Shown here one piece after another: positions 26,488 through 34,929 of a stretch of DNA of 50,289 bases. Origin of the DNA: DASXMX01 sp036794395 (GTDB lineage: Bacteria; Planctomycetota; Phycisphaerae; Tepidisphaerales; Tepidisphaeraceae); NCBI GenBank assembly GCA_036794395.1, contig DAIRGS010000008.1:1-50289 (forward strand). Direction: 5' to 3'. Below the pieces are notes generated by a model. It saw nothing but the letters and a program-made list of their open reading frames with translations. It had not been told where the DNA came from and searched no databases. The translations under genes were made by a program, and so were the position numbers. Position 1 is the stretch's first letter, and each line of letters opens with the position of its first letter.

Positions 26488-27118
26488 GTCGGCGCGTTCC
26501 TTGCGTTGCCGGTTGGTCAGCCAAGCTTGATTGCACAGAAACGGGTGAGGTCCTTACAGCAGTATGCATGCCAGCAGGCGTTCTCAACGCGTCGAGGGGA
26601 TTCGCGAAGGCCTCAATGCGCAGCGGTCATGCTCAAATTGATACTTTTTGTCATACGGTCGATCGGAAGATGTGGTTGGATGGGCACAAACGCTTACGAC
26701 AGGTGCGCGCAAATTGCGCGTGACGTTCAAAGTGCGGTTGGCCGTGCCCAAGGTCTAGGCATCCCATTTTTCGTGCAAGATGAAACGCGGACGTCCGATA
26801 GTCGATCACAAACCGGCTATCAGGGTCCTAATCGGGGGAGCGGCGTTGAGACCCGGACGCTGATTTATTGGCCCTACGATGCCAGATCACCGTTTTGACG
26901 GGTATCGGTCAGTGACGTAGGCACGATCGGGGAGAACAGGTCGGCGCGGGGAGGGTTGGGCTTATTCGAGCTGCATTCACGATCGGCACAGGCTTTGTAA
27001 AGGCGATCCGGTAACAGCGTCGCTCTGTTGTAATCCCAAGCGGTGGGCTCGCGATGGAAGCGACGCAACGGTCGAAGGTATCGGCCGGGTCCAATCCTCT
27101 TTCCAATCGGGTGCTGGT
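26488..27118. promoter_or_regulatory. Divergent regulatory gap before amt with a candidate -24/-12 site
   Basis: About 630 bases without a supported gene. CGGCAC-AGGCT-TTGT at 26984-26998 resembles a sigma-54 promoter (consensus TGGCAC-N5-TTGC), matching all but the first and last positions, on the strand of amt and about 120 bases before its ATG. Weak but fitting for an ammonium transporter. No clear operator palindrome was found. Confidence 0.3.
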
Positions 27119-28957
27119 ATGAATGATCGCCTCTGGCGGAGACGGTACAGGTATATGTGTACGGGGTGGGCGGCATGCTTGTTTTTACTTGCATGTACAA
27201 CCATAAGTCAGGCGCAGACGCCGACGACGATGCCGGCGGCATCGGAGCCCGCGGCGACTCAACCCGCGGCAACTCAGGCTGCCGCGGCTCCGGCGCCGAC
27301 GGACCCTTCTGGAGCTGTCGGAGGAGGCAACTCCCTGCTCGCGCCCAACGCAGCGACCGGTGTATCAACCGCCACCGTTGATCCAAAAGGGGCCTTCAAG
27401 GCTTATGCGGGGGACAAACCGACTAACGATGAAAACGCTCAGAACATTACGCGGGCCCACTATTCGATCAACTTCATCTGGACGTTGGTCTGCGGGTTCC
27501 TGGTCATGTTCATGCAGGCTGGTTTCGCACTCGTTGAAACCGGATTGATTCGAGGCAAGAACGCCTCGCACACGATGGCCATGAACTTCATGGTCTATGC
27601 ATTGGGCATGTTCGGATTTTTTATCTGCGGCTTCGCATTCATGTGCGGCGGTGCAAATGGAACGAACATCGGAGGGCCGGGCCAGCTTGGCGGGCTTCCG
27701 TCTCTCGATACCATGGTGACGATCGGTTCCGCCGTCACTTACAACGGTGCGGCCGACCACGGCTGGGGCATCATTGGGAATGCCGGGTACTTCCTGAGCG
27801 GTGTCACTTCCATTTCCAGCGGCAAGGGATATGACGGGGCGGCGCTGGTCTGGTTCCTGTTCATGATGGTGTTCATGGACACCACCGCAACGATCGTAAC
27901 CGGGGCGTGCGCCGAGCGATGGAGCATGAAGAGCTTCTTCCTGTTCAGCATCCTTATTGGTGCATTCATTTACCCGGTGTTCGGTTGCTGGGTTTGGGGC
28001 GGCGGCTGGCTGGCCCAGATGGGTTACCGTTGGGGCCTTGGCCATGGCGCGTGTGACTATGCCGGTTCGGGCGTTGTGCATCTTCAGGGTGGTTCGCTGG
28101 CTTTCATCACGGCGGCACTGATTGGGCCGCGTCTGGGCAAATACGACAAGAATGGCAAGCTGGTCAACCCGATCTCGGCGCACAACTTGCCGATGGTCAT
28201 GCTCGGGGCGTTCATCCTTGCGTTCGGCTGGTTCGGATTTAACCCCGGCAGCTCGCTGTCGGCGATGGACGGGCGCATCGGCGTGATCGCAGTCAATACC
28301 ATGATCGCAGGCATGAGCGCGACGATATCCGCGACGATGTATATGTGGTGGTTCGGGCCCACCAAGAAGCCCGATCCGGGCATGATGTGCAACGCCCTGC
28401 TGGCTGGACTCGTTGCGATCACGGCTCCGTGTGCGTTCGTCTCTCCGATTGGCGCGTTCACTATCGGAGCAGTCGCCGGCGTCCTGGTATGCCTCAGTTG
28501 CTTCTTCTTCGATAAGGTTCGTGTTGACGATCCGGTGGGCGCGATCAGCATCCACGGCACATGCGGCGCTTGGGGCGTGCTGGCGGTCGGTCTGTTTGCC
28601 GACGGCACCTACGGCACCGGCTACAACGCCGTCTGGGATAGCCCCGTCAAGGGCCTGTTCTACGGCGGCGGAGGTCTTCAGTTGGCCTCACAGTTCATCG
28701 AAGTGGTTGTATGTGTCGGATGGAATGTGATCATCGGTGGAGTGCTCTTCGTGATCGTCGGCAAGATCGTCGGCGGCAACCGCGTCTCGGCGAAGGTCGA
28801 AATCGCGGGTCTGGATATTCCGGAAATGGGCTCCATGGCTTACCCGGAGACGACCAAGAAGGTGTTGCCGGAAGATATTACAGACGAAGAAGTCGCCGCC
28901 ATCTCGGCCGGAAAATACCTCGAACCGAAGGTCGCAACCGAGGCGGCAATGGTTTAA
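27119..28957 (+). CDS. amt: Ammonium transporter (Amt family)
   Basis: 612 residues. It starts with a signal-like segment (WAACLFLLACTTISQA) and then a long Pro/Ala/Thr-rich linker of about 80 residues before the core. The core has about 11 membrane helices, beginning with INFIWTLVCGFLVMFMQAGF and the Amt signature ALVETGLIRGKNASH. Other marks are YAGSGVVHLQGG and WFGFNPGSS, and SIHGTCGAWGVLAVGLF, which carries the channel His and Gly motifs. The C-terminal tail (ISAGKYLEPKVATEAA) is soluble and in the position used by P-II regulators. A terminator follows. It moves NH4+/NH3 into the cell, probably under nitrogen control from the P-II gene further down. Confidence 0.93.
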   Translation: MNDRLWRRRYRYMCTGWAACLFLLACTTISQAQTPTTMPAASEPAATQPAATQAAAAPAPTDPSGAVGGGNSLLAPNAATGVSTATVDPKGAFKAYAGDKPTNDENAQNITRAHYSINFIWTLVCGFLVMFMQAGFALVETGLIRGKNASHTMAMNFMVYALGMFGFFICGFAFMCGGANGTNIGGPGQLGGLPSLDTMVTIGSAVTYNGAADHGWGIIGNAGYFLSGVTSISSGKGYDGAALVWFLFMMVFMDTTATIVTGACAERWSMKSFFLFSILIGAFIYPVFGCWVWGGGWLAQMGYRWGLGHGACDYAGSGVVHLQGGSLAFITAALIGPRLGKYDKNGKLVNPISAHNLPMVMLGAFILAFGWFGFNPGSSLSAMDGRIGVIAVNTMIAGMSATISATMYMWWFGPTKKPDPGMMCNALLAGLVAITAPCAFVSPIGAFTIGAVAGVLVCLSCFFFDKVRVDDPVGAISIHGTCGAWGVLAVGLFADGTYGTGYNAVWDSPVKGLFYGGGGLQLASQFIEVVVCVGWNVIIGGVLFVIVGKIVGGNRVSAKVEIAGLDIPEMGSMAYPETTKKVLPEDITDEEVAAISAGKYLEPKVATEAAMV

Positions 28958-28994
28958 TGTTTTCTGCGTACTCGGTTCGACAGTCCTTCTAACA

Positions 28995-29030
28995 GCCCGC
29001 CGGTCCTTAACCGGGACCGGCGGGCTTTTC
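28995..29030 (+). terminator. Intrinsic terminator after amt
   Basis: GCCCGCCGGTCC pairs with GGACCGGCGGGC around a short loop (TTAACCG), followed by TTTTCT. It should separate amt from the next transporter gene. Confidence 0.85.
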
Positions 29031-29073
29031 TGATCTAATTCCATTCATTCATGCGCACCCAAGGGTCAAATTA

Positions 29074-30723
29074 ATGTCGAACGTTTGGAAGTTCTTTATC
29101 CTTCTGAGCGGGACATTCTTCGCGCTACTGGGGCTTCACGTCAGTGAGCTGCTGGTTTTTGACTCCCGGCAGATCGCCAGCCTGGTCATCTTTTCGATGT
29201 TCATCTACGGAACGCTCCTTTTTGGAGAGTTCCGGCTGGCCTTTGCCTTTGGGGGCATTGGTCTGCTGATGGGCACGAACCTCATCACGGTTGAACAATT
29301 CACGCAGTCCGCGGATCTCGACGTGCTGATCTTTTTGATTGGGACGTTTTTGGTGATCGGCTACCTCGAGGAGAATCAATTCTTCGAACATGTGGTCAGT
29401 GCGATCGTTCTGAAGATCGGCCCACGACCTCAAACGCTTCTCATTGCGCTGATGGTGATGGCGTCGATATTCTCGGCGCTGGTGGGTGAAGTGACGGCGA
29501 TCCTGTTCATGTCGGGCGCGATGCTACACCTGACCAACAAATACCGGCTCGCGCCGATTCCCTTCATTATCATGCTGGTGTTTGCCTGCAATAACGGCTC
29601 GGCCATGAGCTCAGTGGGCAACCCGATCGGTGTGCTCATCGCTCTCAAGACAGGTTTGAGCTTCATGGACTTCCTTATTTGGGCCGCTCCGGTGGCCCTG
29701 GTCGTCGATTTGGCCACATTCTTTATCTGCCGGTGGTGGTTTGCAGATTCGTTTGCCGCTTTTGGCGAGGCGGTGAGCGCGCAGTTCGCCGCGAAAGTCG
29801 CCAAACGTGAACTGGCCTCCGTGGCGGCGGGGGGACCCTCACCGGATATCGTTGAATCCGAGGACATGAGCGGTTCCAATGACTCCGGATCGGGCGTTGG
29901 GGTGATGGACAACACTTTCTACGATCCGACGCCGATTTCCCCATCGATTGACGCCGAAGCCCGACGAAATTACCGGATCTGCTGGGCGATTTTACTGGGC
30001 CTGATCCTGCTACTGGTGACGCACGGGCTGACCGAGCGCGGATTGGGTTGGATCTTCAATGTGCCGCGCATGAACGCTGAAGGCATGGTTGAGACGACAG
30101 CCGACGGCAAGGTGATCTTCGGCCTGAAGGAAGGCACGATGATGGTCGCGGCGGCCCTGCTCATGGGCAGCGTCGTGCTGCTGTTGGCTCGGGAGAAGGC
30201 ACGGGAACTGGTGGAACGCCGGATCGATTGGTGGACGCTGTCCTTTTTCATGATGCTATTCGCATCGGTTGGAACGTTGCAGCACACGGCAGTCACCAAC
30301 GTAATAGCGAGCAAGCTCAGTTCGGGCGGGAGCAGCACGCAGGCGACGATTCAGATTGTCGGATGGGCGACCGGATGGCTCAGCGCGTTTCTGGATAACG
30401 TGCTGGCGGTGGCGACTTTTATGCCGGTCGTGCATGACATTCGCGCCGCCGCGGGGCCGACATATACCTCCGCAATCTACTGGTTCATGCTGTTCGGCGG
30501 AACCTTTATGGGTAATATGACGATCATCGGGTCCACGGCGAATATCGTCGCGGTGGGTCTACTCGAAAAACGTGGGCACGGAACCATCGGTTTCGGCTAC
30601 TGGATGAAGATCGGTTTCCTGGTGTCGATCGCCTCAATGCTCATCGCGACCGTTATGCTGTTGGCGATGAACCATCTGGGAATGCCGACCCTGCCGAATC
30701 CCGGGCTGCGAGGCGGGATGTAG
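29074..30723 (+). CDS. Ion transporter of the SLC13/ArsB/NhaD superfamily
   Basis: 549 residues with about 11-12 membrane helices. The first repeat contains LIFLIGTFLVIGYLEENQFF and SALVGEVTAILFMSGAML, followed by the hairpin NNGSAMSSVGNPIGVLIALK, characteristic of the ion transporter superfamily (Na+/H+ antiporter NhaD, ArsB, CitM). The second repeat has SAFLDNVLAVATFMPVV and GGTFMGNMTIIGSTANIVA. A soluble loop of about 70 residues (around 235-300) is rich in Ser, Asp and Gly. Substrate is uncertain: Na+/H+, or an anion. It ends 41 bases before the P-II gene, which suggests P-II may control this carrier. It has no start of its own beyond the ATG at 29074. Confidence 0.8.
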   Translation: MSNVWKFFILLSGTFFALLGLHVSELLVFDSRQIASLVIFSMFIYGTLLFGEFRLAFAFGGIGLLMGTNLITVEQFTQSADLDVLIFLIGTFLVIGYLEENQFFEHVVSAIVLKIGPRPQTLLIALMVMASIFSALVGEVTAILFMSGAMLHLTNKYRLAPIPFIIMLVFACNNGSAMSSVGNPIGVLIALKTGLSFMDFLIWAAPVALVVDLATFFICRWWFADSFAAFGEAVSAQFAAKVAKRELASVAAGGPSPDIVESEDMSGSNDSGSGVGVMDNTFYDPTPISPSIDAEARRNYRICWAILLGLILLLVTHGLTERGLGWIFNVPRMNAEGMVETTADGKVIFGLKEGTMMVAAALLMGSVVLLLAREKARELVERRIDWWTLSFFMMLFASVGTLQHTAVTNVIASKLSSGGSSTQATIQIVGWATGWLSAFLDNVLAVATFMPVVHDIRAAAGPTYTSAIYWFMLFGGTFMGNMTIIGSTANIVAVGLLEKRGHGTIGFGYWMKIGFLVSIASMLIATVMLLAMNHLGMPTLPNPGLRGGM

Positions 30724-30764
30724 TTCCGAAGCGGATAAGTTTGAATAGAAACGGAGAGACTTTC

Positions 30765-31103
30765 ATGTTGATGATCCAGGCAATCGTGAAACCAAATAAA
30801 CTTGAAGCGGTCAAATCCGCGCTGGTGCAGAAGGGAATTCTGGGCGCGACGGCGATGGACGTCCGCGGGTTCGGCAAGCAAATGGGCCATGGCCCGCGCT
30901 ATCGCGGCCCCAAGATGGACGCCGGCTTTGTGCCGAAGGTCATGCTGTGCGTTTGCGTCTCGGAAAAGGACAAGCCGGCCGCGGTCGAGGCGATCGTCGG
31001 CGCGGCGCGCACCGGCGAAGTGGGCGACGGGAAGATCTTCATCTATCCGGTGGCGGAAGTCATTCGAGTCCGCACGGGGGAATCCGGCGCGGCGGCACTG
31101 TGA
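30765..31103 (+). CDS. P-II family nitrogen regulator
   Basis: 112 residues, the normal P-II size. It starts at the ATG at 30765 (MLMIQAIVKPNKLEAVKSAL). The fold is intact: IQAIVKPNKL, the B-loop AARTGEVGDGKIFIYPV and the C-terminal IRVRTGE. The T-loop (GKQMGHGPRYRGPKMDAGFVPK) keeps the Tyr equivalent to Tyr51 in RYRG, so uridylylation is possible, but it differs from the usual TELYRGAEY. It would sense 2-oxoglutarate and ATP/ADP and bind a transporter or enzyme. It lies directly after the SLC13-type transporter rather than after amt. Confidence 0.88.
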   Translation: MLMIQAIVKPNKLEAVKSALVQKGILGATAMDVRGFGKQMGHGPRYRGPKMDAGFVPKVMLCVCVSEKDKPAAVEAIVGAARTGEVGDGKIFIYPVAEVIRVRTGESGAAAL

Positions 31104-31133
31104 ATGGCGGCGTGAATCTGATTGTGAGAGCTT

Positions 31134-31367
31134 ATGGTTAAGCACAACGAGCACGTCACCAATCCCACGATCGACATCGGGGAAGCGCTGGCACACCTGA
31201 TGGGCGACACCGGCGGCATCCAGGAACTGATGGGCGGATTCCGCATCCGCATTTATCACCTGACGGGCTTTCCGTGGGGCGAGGTGATGAAGCAGTTGGT
31301 CTATCGCGATTTCAAAGTCTATGTGACCCGGCATAATGCCGACCTTTTTATCGATGCGACTGTATGA
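31134..31367 (+). CDS. Hypothetical protein, 77 residues
   Basis: A small soluble protein (MVKHNEHVTNPTIDIGEALA, then HLMGDTGGIQELMGGFRIRIYH) with no recognised family. It follows the P-II gene by 30 bases on the same strand, with a weak ribosome site GAGAG, so it is probably in the same operon. The sequence IRIYHLTGFPWGEVMKQLVY is predicted to form strand and helix. It might be a partner of the P-II protein, but that is only from position. Confidence 0.45.
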   Translation: MVKHNEHVTNPTIDIGEALAHLMGDTGGIQELMGGFRIRIYHLTGFPWGEVMKQLVYRDFKVYVTRHNADLFIDATV

Positions 31368-31421
31368 TTTGAACGCGCTGAAGTTTGGCCGTGCGTGAAG
31401 TTTTTGAAAGGAACCCATCCG

Positions 31422-31637
31422 ATGTGGCACCATTACCGCAAGACGTTTATCCCAACGCAGATTTTGATCGTCGTGATTTGCATCATTTTGACGGCGGGGT
31501 GGAAGGTTCCGCCGCGGGCGGTGTTGATTTACCTGCTGATTATGGAGGGATTCACGTTTGCCGGGGCATTGTGGGCGGTCAATCTCAAAAAGAGGATCAT
31601 TCGCAGCCAGGGTTCGTTGCCGGATGACAAGCGATAG
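31422..31637 (+). CDS. Small membrane protein, 71 residues
   Basis: The ATG at 31422 (MWHHYRKTFIPTQ) follows AAAGGAA at 9 bases; the GTG at 31395 is less likely. Two membrane segments are visible (ILIVVICIILTAGW and AVLIYLLIMEGFTFAGALWA), with a basic tail (LKKRIIRSQGSLPDDKR). Function is unknown. It follows the P-II/77-residue ORF cluster by 54 bases and could belong to it. Confidence 0.6.
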   Translation: MWHHYRKTFIPTQILIVVICIILTAGWKVPPRAVLIYLLIMEGFTFAGALWAVNLKKRIIRSQGSLPDDKR

Positions 31638-31703
31638 TCGATTCGGTTCGGTGGGTGTTTTGACCGGATTACCGACCACGGATACAGTTGCGCTCCTTCA
31701 GCC

Positions 31704-31791
31704 GGAGGAGTGCCAGAGCGGCTGAATGGGCCGGTCTTGAAAGCCGGTGTGGGGCTCGTCCTCACCCAGGGTTCGAATCCCTGCTCCTCCG
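31704..31791 (+). tRNA. tRNA-Ser (anticodon UGA)
   Basis: A complete class II tRNA of 88 nt. The acceptor pair is GGAGGAG (31704-31710) with CTCCTCC (31784-31790), and the anticodon loop is CTTGAAA with TGA. A long variable arm (GTGGGGCTCGTCCTCACCC) is typical of serine. The T-loop reads GGTTCGAATCC. CCA is not encoded. Confidence 0.95.
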
Positions 31792-31837
31792 TTTTATTGG
31801 TGCAGGGTGAGGCCGGCGGTTTTCAGAGAAGGGCCCT

Positions 31838-31862
31838 GCCTGGCGCGGAATCGCGCACGGTT
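31838..31862 (-). repeat. Single end of the 9180-9719 repeat family
   Basis: Reverse complement AAATAACCGTGCGCGATTCC.. is identical over 25 bases to the left end at 9184-9208. It lies in the gap between the tRNA and the metallopeptidase gene (31792-32014), which otherwise shows nothing. Confidence 0.6.
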
Positions 31863-32014
31863 ATTTGGCGTGCATCTGGCTTCGCGCGGGTTGATGAATC
31901 GCGGGCGAGCGTATGAAATCCCCTGGAACGGCAAAGGGGCTTTAGTCAGCATCGAAGACAATCTCCGCGACGTGCTCGGCCTGCCGCACTCAAACCCGCA
32001 ACCCGCCAACCCCT

Positions 32015-33217
32015 CTACCTGATCGACTTCGAATCCCGCTTGGCCGGCGGCACCCGCCCCATCAACCACTGCACCCACGCCTTCTGAAGATCGGCAAGGC
32101 TTCCGCCGCTGGCGATTTCCAATGCTTCGCGGCCGGATGGGTCCTTCGCATAGTTGGCCGTAAATGCGGCATAAAAGGCCTTGAGCTTTTTCTGATCCTG
32201 AAAATACATCAGCAGGCTGCCCGCCTCGCCATACGCCAGATCGGCTCTCTCGGTAAACGCCTTACGATTCATGGTGAGCAATTGATCCAGCGGAATCAGC
32301 CCGCCGCCGCGCACCGCCGCCTGCACTCCCGACAGCCGCCACGTCTCGCCCGGCAACATCTTAATCGCGTCCGTTCCCGACTGTGGCGATTCATACAGCG
32401 TCGCCAATCCCTCGCTCAGCCAGATCGGATGCGCCTGGCCCAATGCATGCTGATCGGCCGCGTGCAGCGCATGAGTAAACTCATGCCGCAGCTCGGCCCC
32501 GCTTCGCCGGACCAGCAGCGTGCGGGTTGAGTCATCGTAATACCCTTCAACGCCCGGCCGCTTTTCCAGCTTTGCAAAATCCACCGGCGTCGCCAGAACA
32601 ATGCGAATGAACTCATCCGAAGGATGCGAAAAGATCAGCTCCGACAAACTCGCCGCCTGCTCGTTCAGCGACTTCTCCAGCTCATCCAACTGCGCCCGGG
32701 TGCCACGCGCCGCAAAAACAAATTTGCGCTTCTCATCGGCCTCGTATAAATACTTCTCTCCCAGCTTCGCCTTCAGCTCCCCGATAATCCGCTCTCCCGC
32801 CGCGTGAACAATCTCGGTTTTGCGCGAAACCAGCTCCCCATATCCCGGCAATTCCCGCACCTCCGAAAACACCGGGTCGGCGTCCAGATGAGAAAAGTCC
32901 GTGAACCCCGCCGCCGTAGCGTGATTGAGGTCTTCCAGTGCAATCCTGGGCCGTCGCATGGCCGCATGAACGCACGCAAGATTAAACAGACAAGTCGAGT
33001 TGTCCGGCATGATCTTCAGCGCCTCGCCCAGCGTCTGCTCGGCATCCGCGAACTTGCGCAACTCAATCTGATCCACCGCCCGCCGCGAAAGCCGCGAAAC
33101 CTCCACCCGCTGCGCCTCGGTTAACCCCGCCGGCCCCGACGCCGGCCGAGTGGTCGCTCCCAGAACCTGCACCGACATCAGCGCCACCGCCACAAAGATA
33201 AGTCGAATCCTGTGCAC
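32015..33217 (-). CDS. Exported TPR plus gluzincin-type peptidase (peptidase MA-like)
   Basis: About 400 residues from the GTG at 33217, which opens a signal peptide (IRLIFVAVALMSVQVLGA). The longer frame from 33364 runs through a repeat. TPR-like helices lie near 35-95 (RRAVDQIELRKFADAEQTLG and MPDNSTCLFNLACVHAAM). The catalytic half shows ELRHEFTHALHA (HExxH) and, 22 residues on, LSEGLATLYE with the third zinc ligand Glu, as in peptidase MA/gluzincin families. It would be a zinc metallopeptidase outside the cytoplasm. The substrate is unknown. No strong ribosome site precedes the GTG, so the start is uncertain. Confidence 0.7.
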   Translation of the reverse strand: MHRIRLIFVAVALMSVQVLGATTRPASGPAGLTEAQRVEVSRLSRRAVDQIELRKFADAEQTLGEALKIMPDNSTCLFNLACVHAAMRRPRIALEDLNHATAAGFTDFSHLDADPVFSEVRELPGYGELVSRKTEIVHAAGERIIGELKAKLGEKYLYEADEKRKFVFAARGTRAQLDELEKSLNEQAASLSELIFSHPSDEFIRIVLATPVDFAKLEKRPGVEGYYDDSTRTLLVRRSGAELRHEFTHALHAADQHALGQAHPIWLSEGLATLYESPQSGTDAIKMLPGETWRLSGVQAAVRGGGLIPLDQLLTMNRKAFTERADLAYGEAGSLLMYFQDQKKLKAFYAAFTANYAKDPSGREALEIASGGSLADLQKAWVQWLMGRVPPAKRDSKSIR

Positions 33218-33560
33218 AACCGATTGTTGTCGGCGAGGTGTATGAAGTGCAAGCAGAAATGCTCGCGGACAACTTGAGGTGCATGATACTTTGGGTGACA
33301 GGATGTGGAAGCATCTTGGTGGCACGGTGCTTCCAGCCCGTGGGCCGCGGTACGCCACGGCCATCGGCCAAAGGCCGATAAAGCAATCGCGTAAGCGACA
33401 AATGGCGGCACCGCGCTAGATCCAAATCCATAGTTGAGTTGGCGGTGTACCGGCAACATGCGTGAATACACGCATCACGGGCAAGATGCCCGTGCCACAA
33501 GAAGAACCTTCTAAAACTCCCTTGCGCCCAAACGGTGAATCGACGATGCATGCTTCAAAT
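33218..33560. repeat. Gap with GGGC-hairpin repeats
   Basis: Holds the 19-base hairpin CACGGGCAAGATGCCCGTG at 33476-33494, and a related incomplete unit near 33320-33345 (GGCACGGTGCTTCCAGCCCG). No gene is supported. Confidence 0.5.
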
Positions 33561-33562
33561 AG

Positions 33563-33796
33563 AGGTTCCATACGGCTGCAACGACAAGAAACGGCCATCG
33601 AATTGGACCGCTCGCGATACCCGCTCGCCTTTGCATTCTTCTGGTTTTGGCGTGGTTGTGTCGGGCACTGTCACGTATCCCCGATCCGGGCCATTGCCCA
33701 GCATGCAACTACAACCTCACCGGCAACACCAGCGGCGTCTGCCGCGAATGCGGGAAGGCCATCGAATTGAAACGCCTGCGATCACCGCCGGTCTGA
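33563..33796 (+). pseudogene. Remnant of a zinc-ribbon membrane protein
   Basis: In this frame, open between stops, a membrane segment (LCILLVLAWLCRALSRI) precedes CPACNYNLTGNTSGVCRECG, the same type of zinc ribbon as at 18042-18626, and ends at TGA 33794-33796. No start codon with a ribosome site precedes it, and other frames overlap. It is probably a 3' fragment of a Phycisphaerae zinc-ribbon protein or a gene whose start is lost. Confidence 0.4.
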
Positions 33797-33797
33797 A

Positions 33798-33843
33798 GGA
33801 ACATGTATGGGCGCTTGAAGAACTCGTGGGGCCGATCGACTAA
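33798..33843 (+). pseudogene. C-terminal fragment, HVWALEELVGPID
   Basis: A short coding-like tail (KEHVWALEELVGPID then TAA) with no protein-like sequence before it in the same frame. It matches the tail at 34331-34375 (DHAWELKELARLID) with changes mostly at third codon positions, which suggests both derive from the 3' end of the same gene family. Confidence 0.35.
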
Positions 33844-33855
33844 ACTCGATCCGCG

Positions 33856-34317
33856 ATGCGACGTTCAGTAATGGAATTCTTCACCCCTTCTTTGGTACGG
33901 AAGTCGCAATCTGCCCGCTTCACTTCCCGTGATTGGCTCTCCGTCGAAAGCTCATACCGATCACACTTAGCCGAGCTTTGGCCCGCGATCCCGCGATCCG
34001 TTCGACTATTGTCCCGCCATTATTTCCACGATTGCACGATTCTTCGCATAGAGTTTGTTGAGCCGGATACCGTCTCTATCTGGCTTAAGGGCTTCAAAAA
34101 CTTCCGCTCCGGAAAGAAGTCGGTTCCGGGCATCCACCGGATCACGTTTAAAAGGGTGGCGCAGACAAACCTCGGCTTGGAACACCTGTCGGCATGCTGG
34201 TCATACGAAGAAATTGACTGGGAGGACAATGCGGCCGAGCTTCGAGTTTTGCTCAGCGACGGCAAGCAATTCTTTCTTCGGTTCCGCGTCGTCACCGTTG
34301 AGACGAATCGAGAATAG
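33856..34317 (+). CDS. Hypothetical protein, 153 residues
   Basis: I do not recognise the family. The product is soluble and basic, with a helical N-terminus (SSYRSHLAELWPAIPRSVRL) and a beta-rich C-terminal half (ILRIEFVEPDTVSIWLKGFK, ELRVLLSDGKQFFLRFRVV). An alternative start is the Met at residue 6 (33871). The preceding 50 bases contain the tail fragment HVWALEELVGPID, and a similar fragment follows the gene. Confidence 0.5.
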   Translation: MRRSVMEFFTPSLVRKSQSARFTSRDWLSVESSYRSHLAELWPAIPRSVRLLSRHYFHDCTILRIEFVEPDTVSIWLKGFKNFRSGKKSVPGIHRITFKRVAQTNLGLEHLSACWSYEEIDWEDNAAELRVLLSDGKQFFLRFRVVTVETNRE

Positions 34318-34330
34318 AGTCGCAGCCCAA

Positions 34331-34375
34331 GATCATGCATGGGAACTTAAGGAACTGGCGAGGTTGATCGACTAG
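34331..34375 (+). pseudogene. C-terminal fragment, DHAWELKELARLID
   Basis: Homologous to the fragment at 33798-33843, ending in TAG. As there, an ATGCGAC start of the next small gene follows shortly (31 bases on). It is a remnant rather than a gene. Confidence 0.35.
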
Positions 34376-34405
34376 GACGAAAGTTCCGGGCATAATCAGC
34401 AACCG

Positions 34406-34714
34406 ATGCGACACAACAAGTGGTTGGTCCCGATTTGCTTGACCGTGCTTGCACTCGTTCTCTTCTTCGGTGGCATCGCATGGGCGGTCGGTACGGGAGT
34501 CGCCGTTCCCGACCAAGATCCGACGCCCGAAATGCGAGCTTACGCCCGCTTCCATGAGCGCATCGCGTCCGTCCTCATGCTTTGCGGGTGTGCCACATTC
34601 GTCTTAGCTGTGTTGTCGGTCATCATAGTAAAGTTGTTCCCGCCGCGCGCCCGGCGGGGATTTTCCGTCATTCATACCACGCCAAACCCCATGTCGCATC
34701 CGGCTTCAAGTTGA
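34406..34714 (+). CDS. Small membrane protein, 102 residues
   Basis: Two membrane segments (LVPICLTVLALVLFFGGIAW and VLMLCGCATFVLAVLSVIIV) with a short acidic loop between (PDQDPTPEMRAYARFHER) and a basic, Pro-rich tail. No family recognised. It may use the ATG at 34406, which lacks a clear ribosome site. Confidence 0.5.
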   Translation: MRHNKWLVPICLTVLALVLFFGGIAWAVGTGVAVPDQDPTPEMRAYARFHERIASVLMLCGCATFVLAVLSVIIVKLFPPRARRGFSVIHTTPNPMSHPASS

Positions 34715-34799
34715 CCCGCTACCCACATGCAGGTCCCGTAGAATCATTCACGGCTCGACTGGAATCCGCGAGTGAACCACCCGGCCGTTGCCATTCTTA

Positions 34800-34859
34800 A
34801 GCGAAGCGAAGGATCCGATATTCCGGTGGTTCACCGGCTATCAGATCCTTCGCTTCGCT
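34800..34859. repeat. 16-bp inverted repeat downstream of the small membrane gene
   Basis: AGCGAAGCGAAGGATC (34800-34815) and GATCCTTCGCTTCGCT (34844-34859) are exact complements with a 28-base loop. It lies between convergent genes and may end transcription. Confidence 0.5.
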
Positions 34860-34929
34860 CCAGGATGACAAGATCGAGGATTCCCGTAGAGCAAGATTAA
34901 ATTAAGGACTGAGAGGTGCGCCCCGTTGC

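Noticed and set aside
26506..26898. 130-residue ORF in the gap before amt
   Set aside because: No ribosome site, no domain, and it overlaps the regulator start region; treated as chance.
26940..27118. Glutamine-type riboswitch upstream of amt
   Set aside because: A few matching bases (GGAAGCGACG, GAAGG) but no consistent pairing or full motif could be seen.
27365..28555. 396-residue minus-strand ORF opposite amt
   Set aside because: Antisense of the ammonium transporter, with charged low-complexity composition and no motif.
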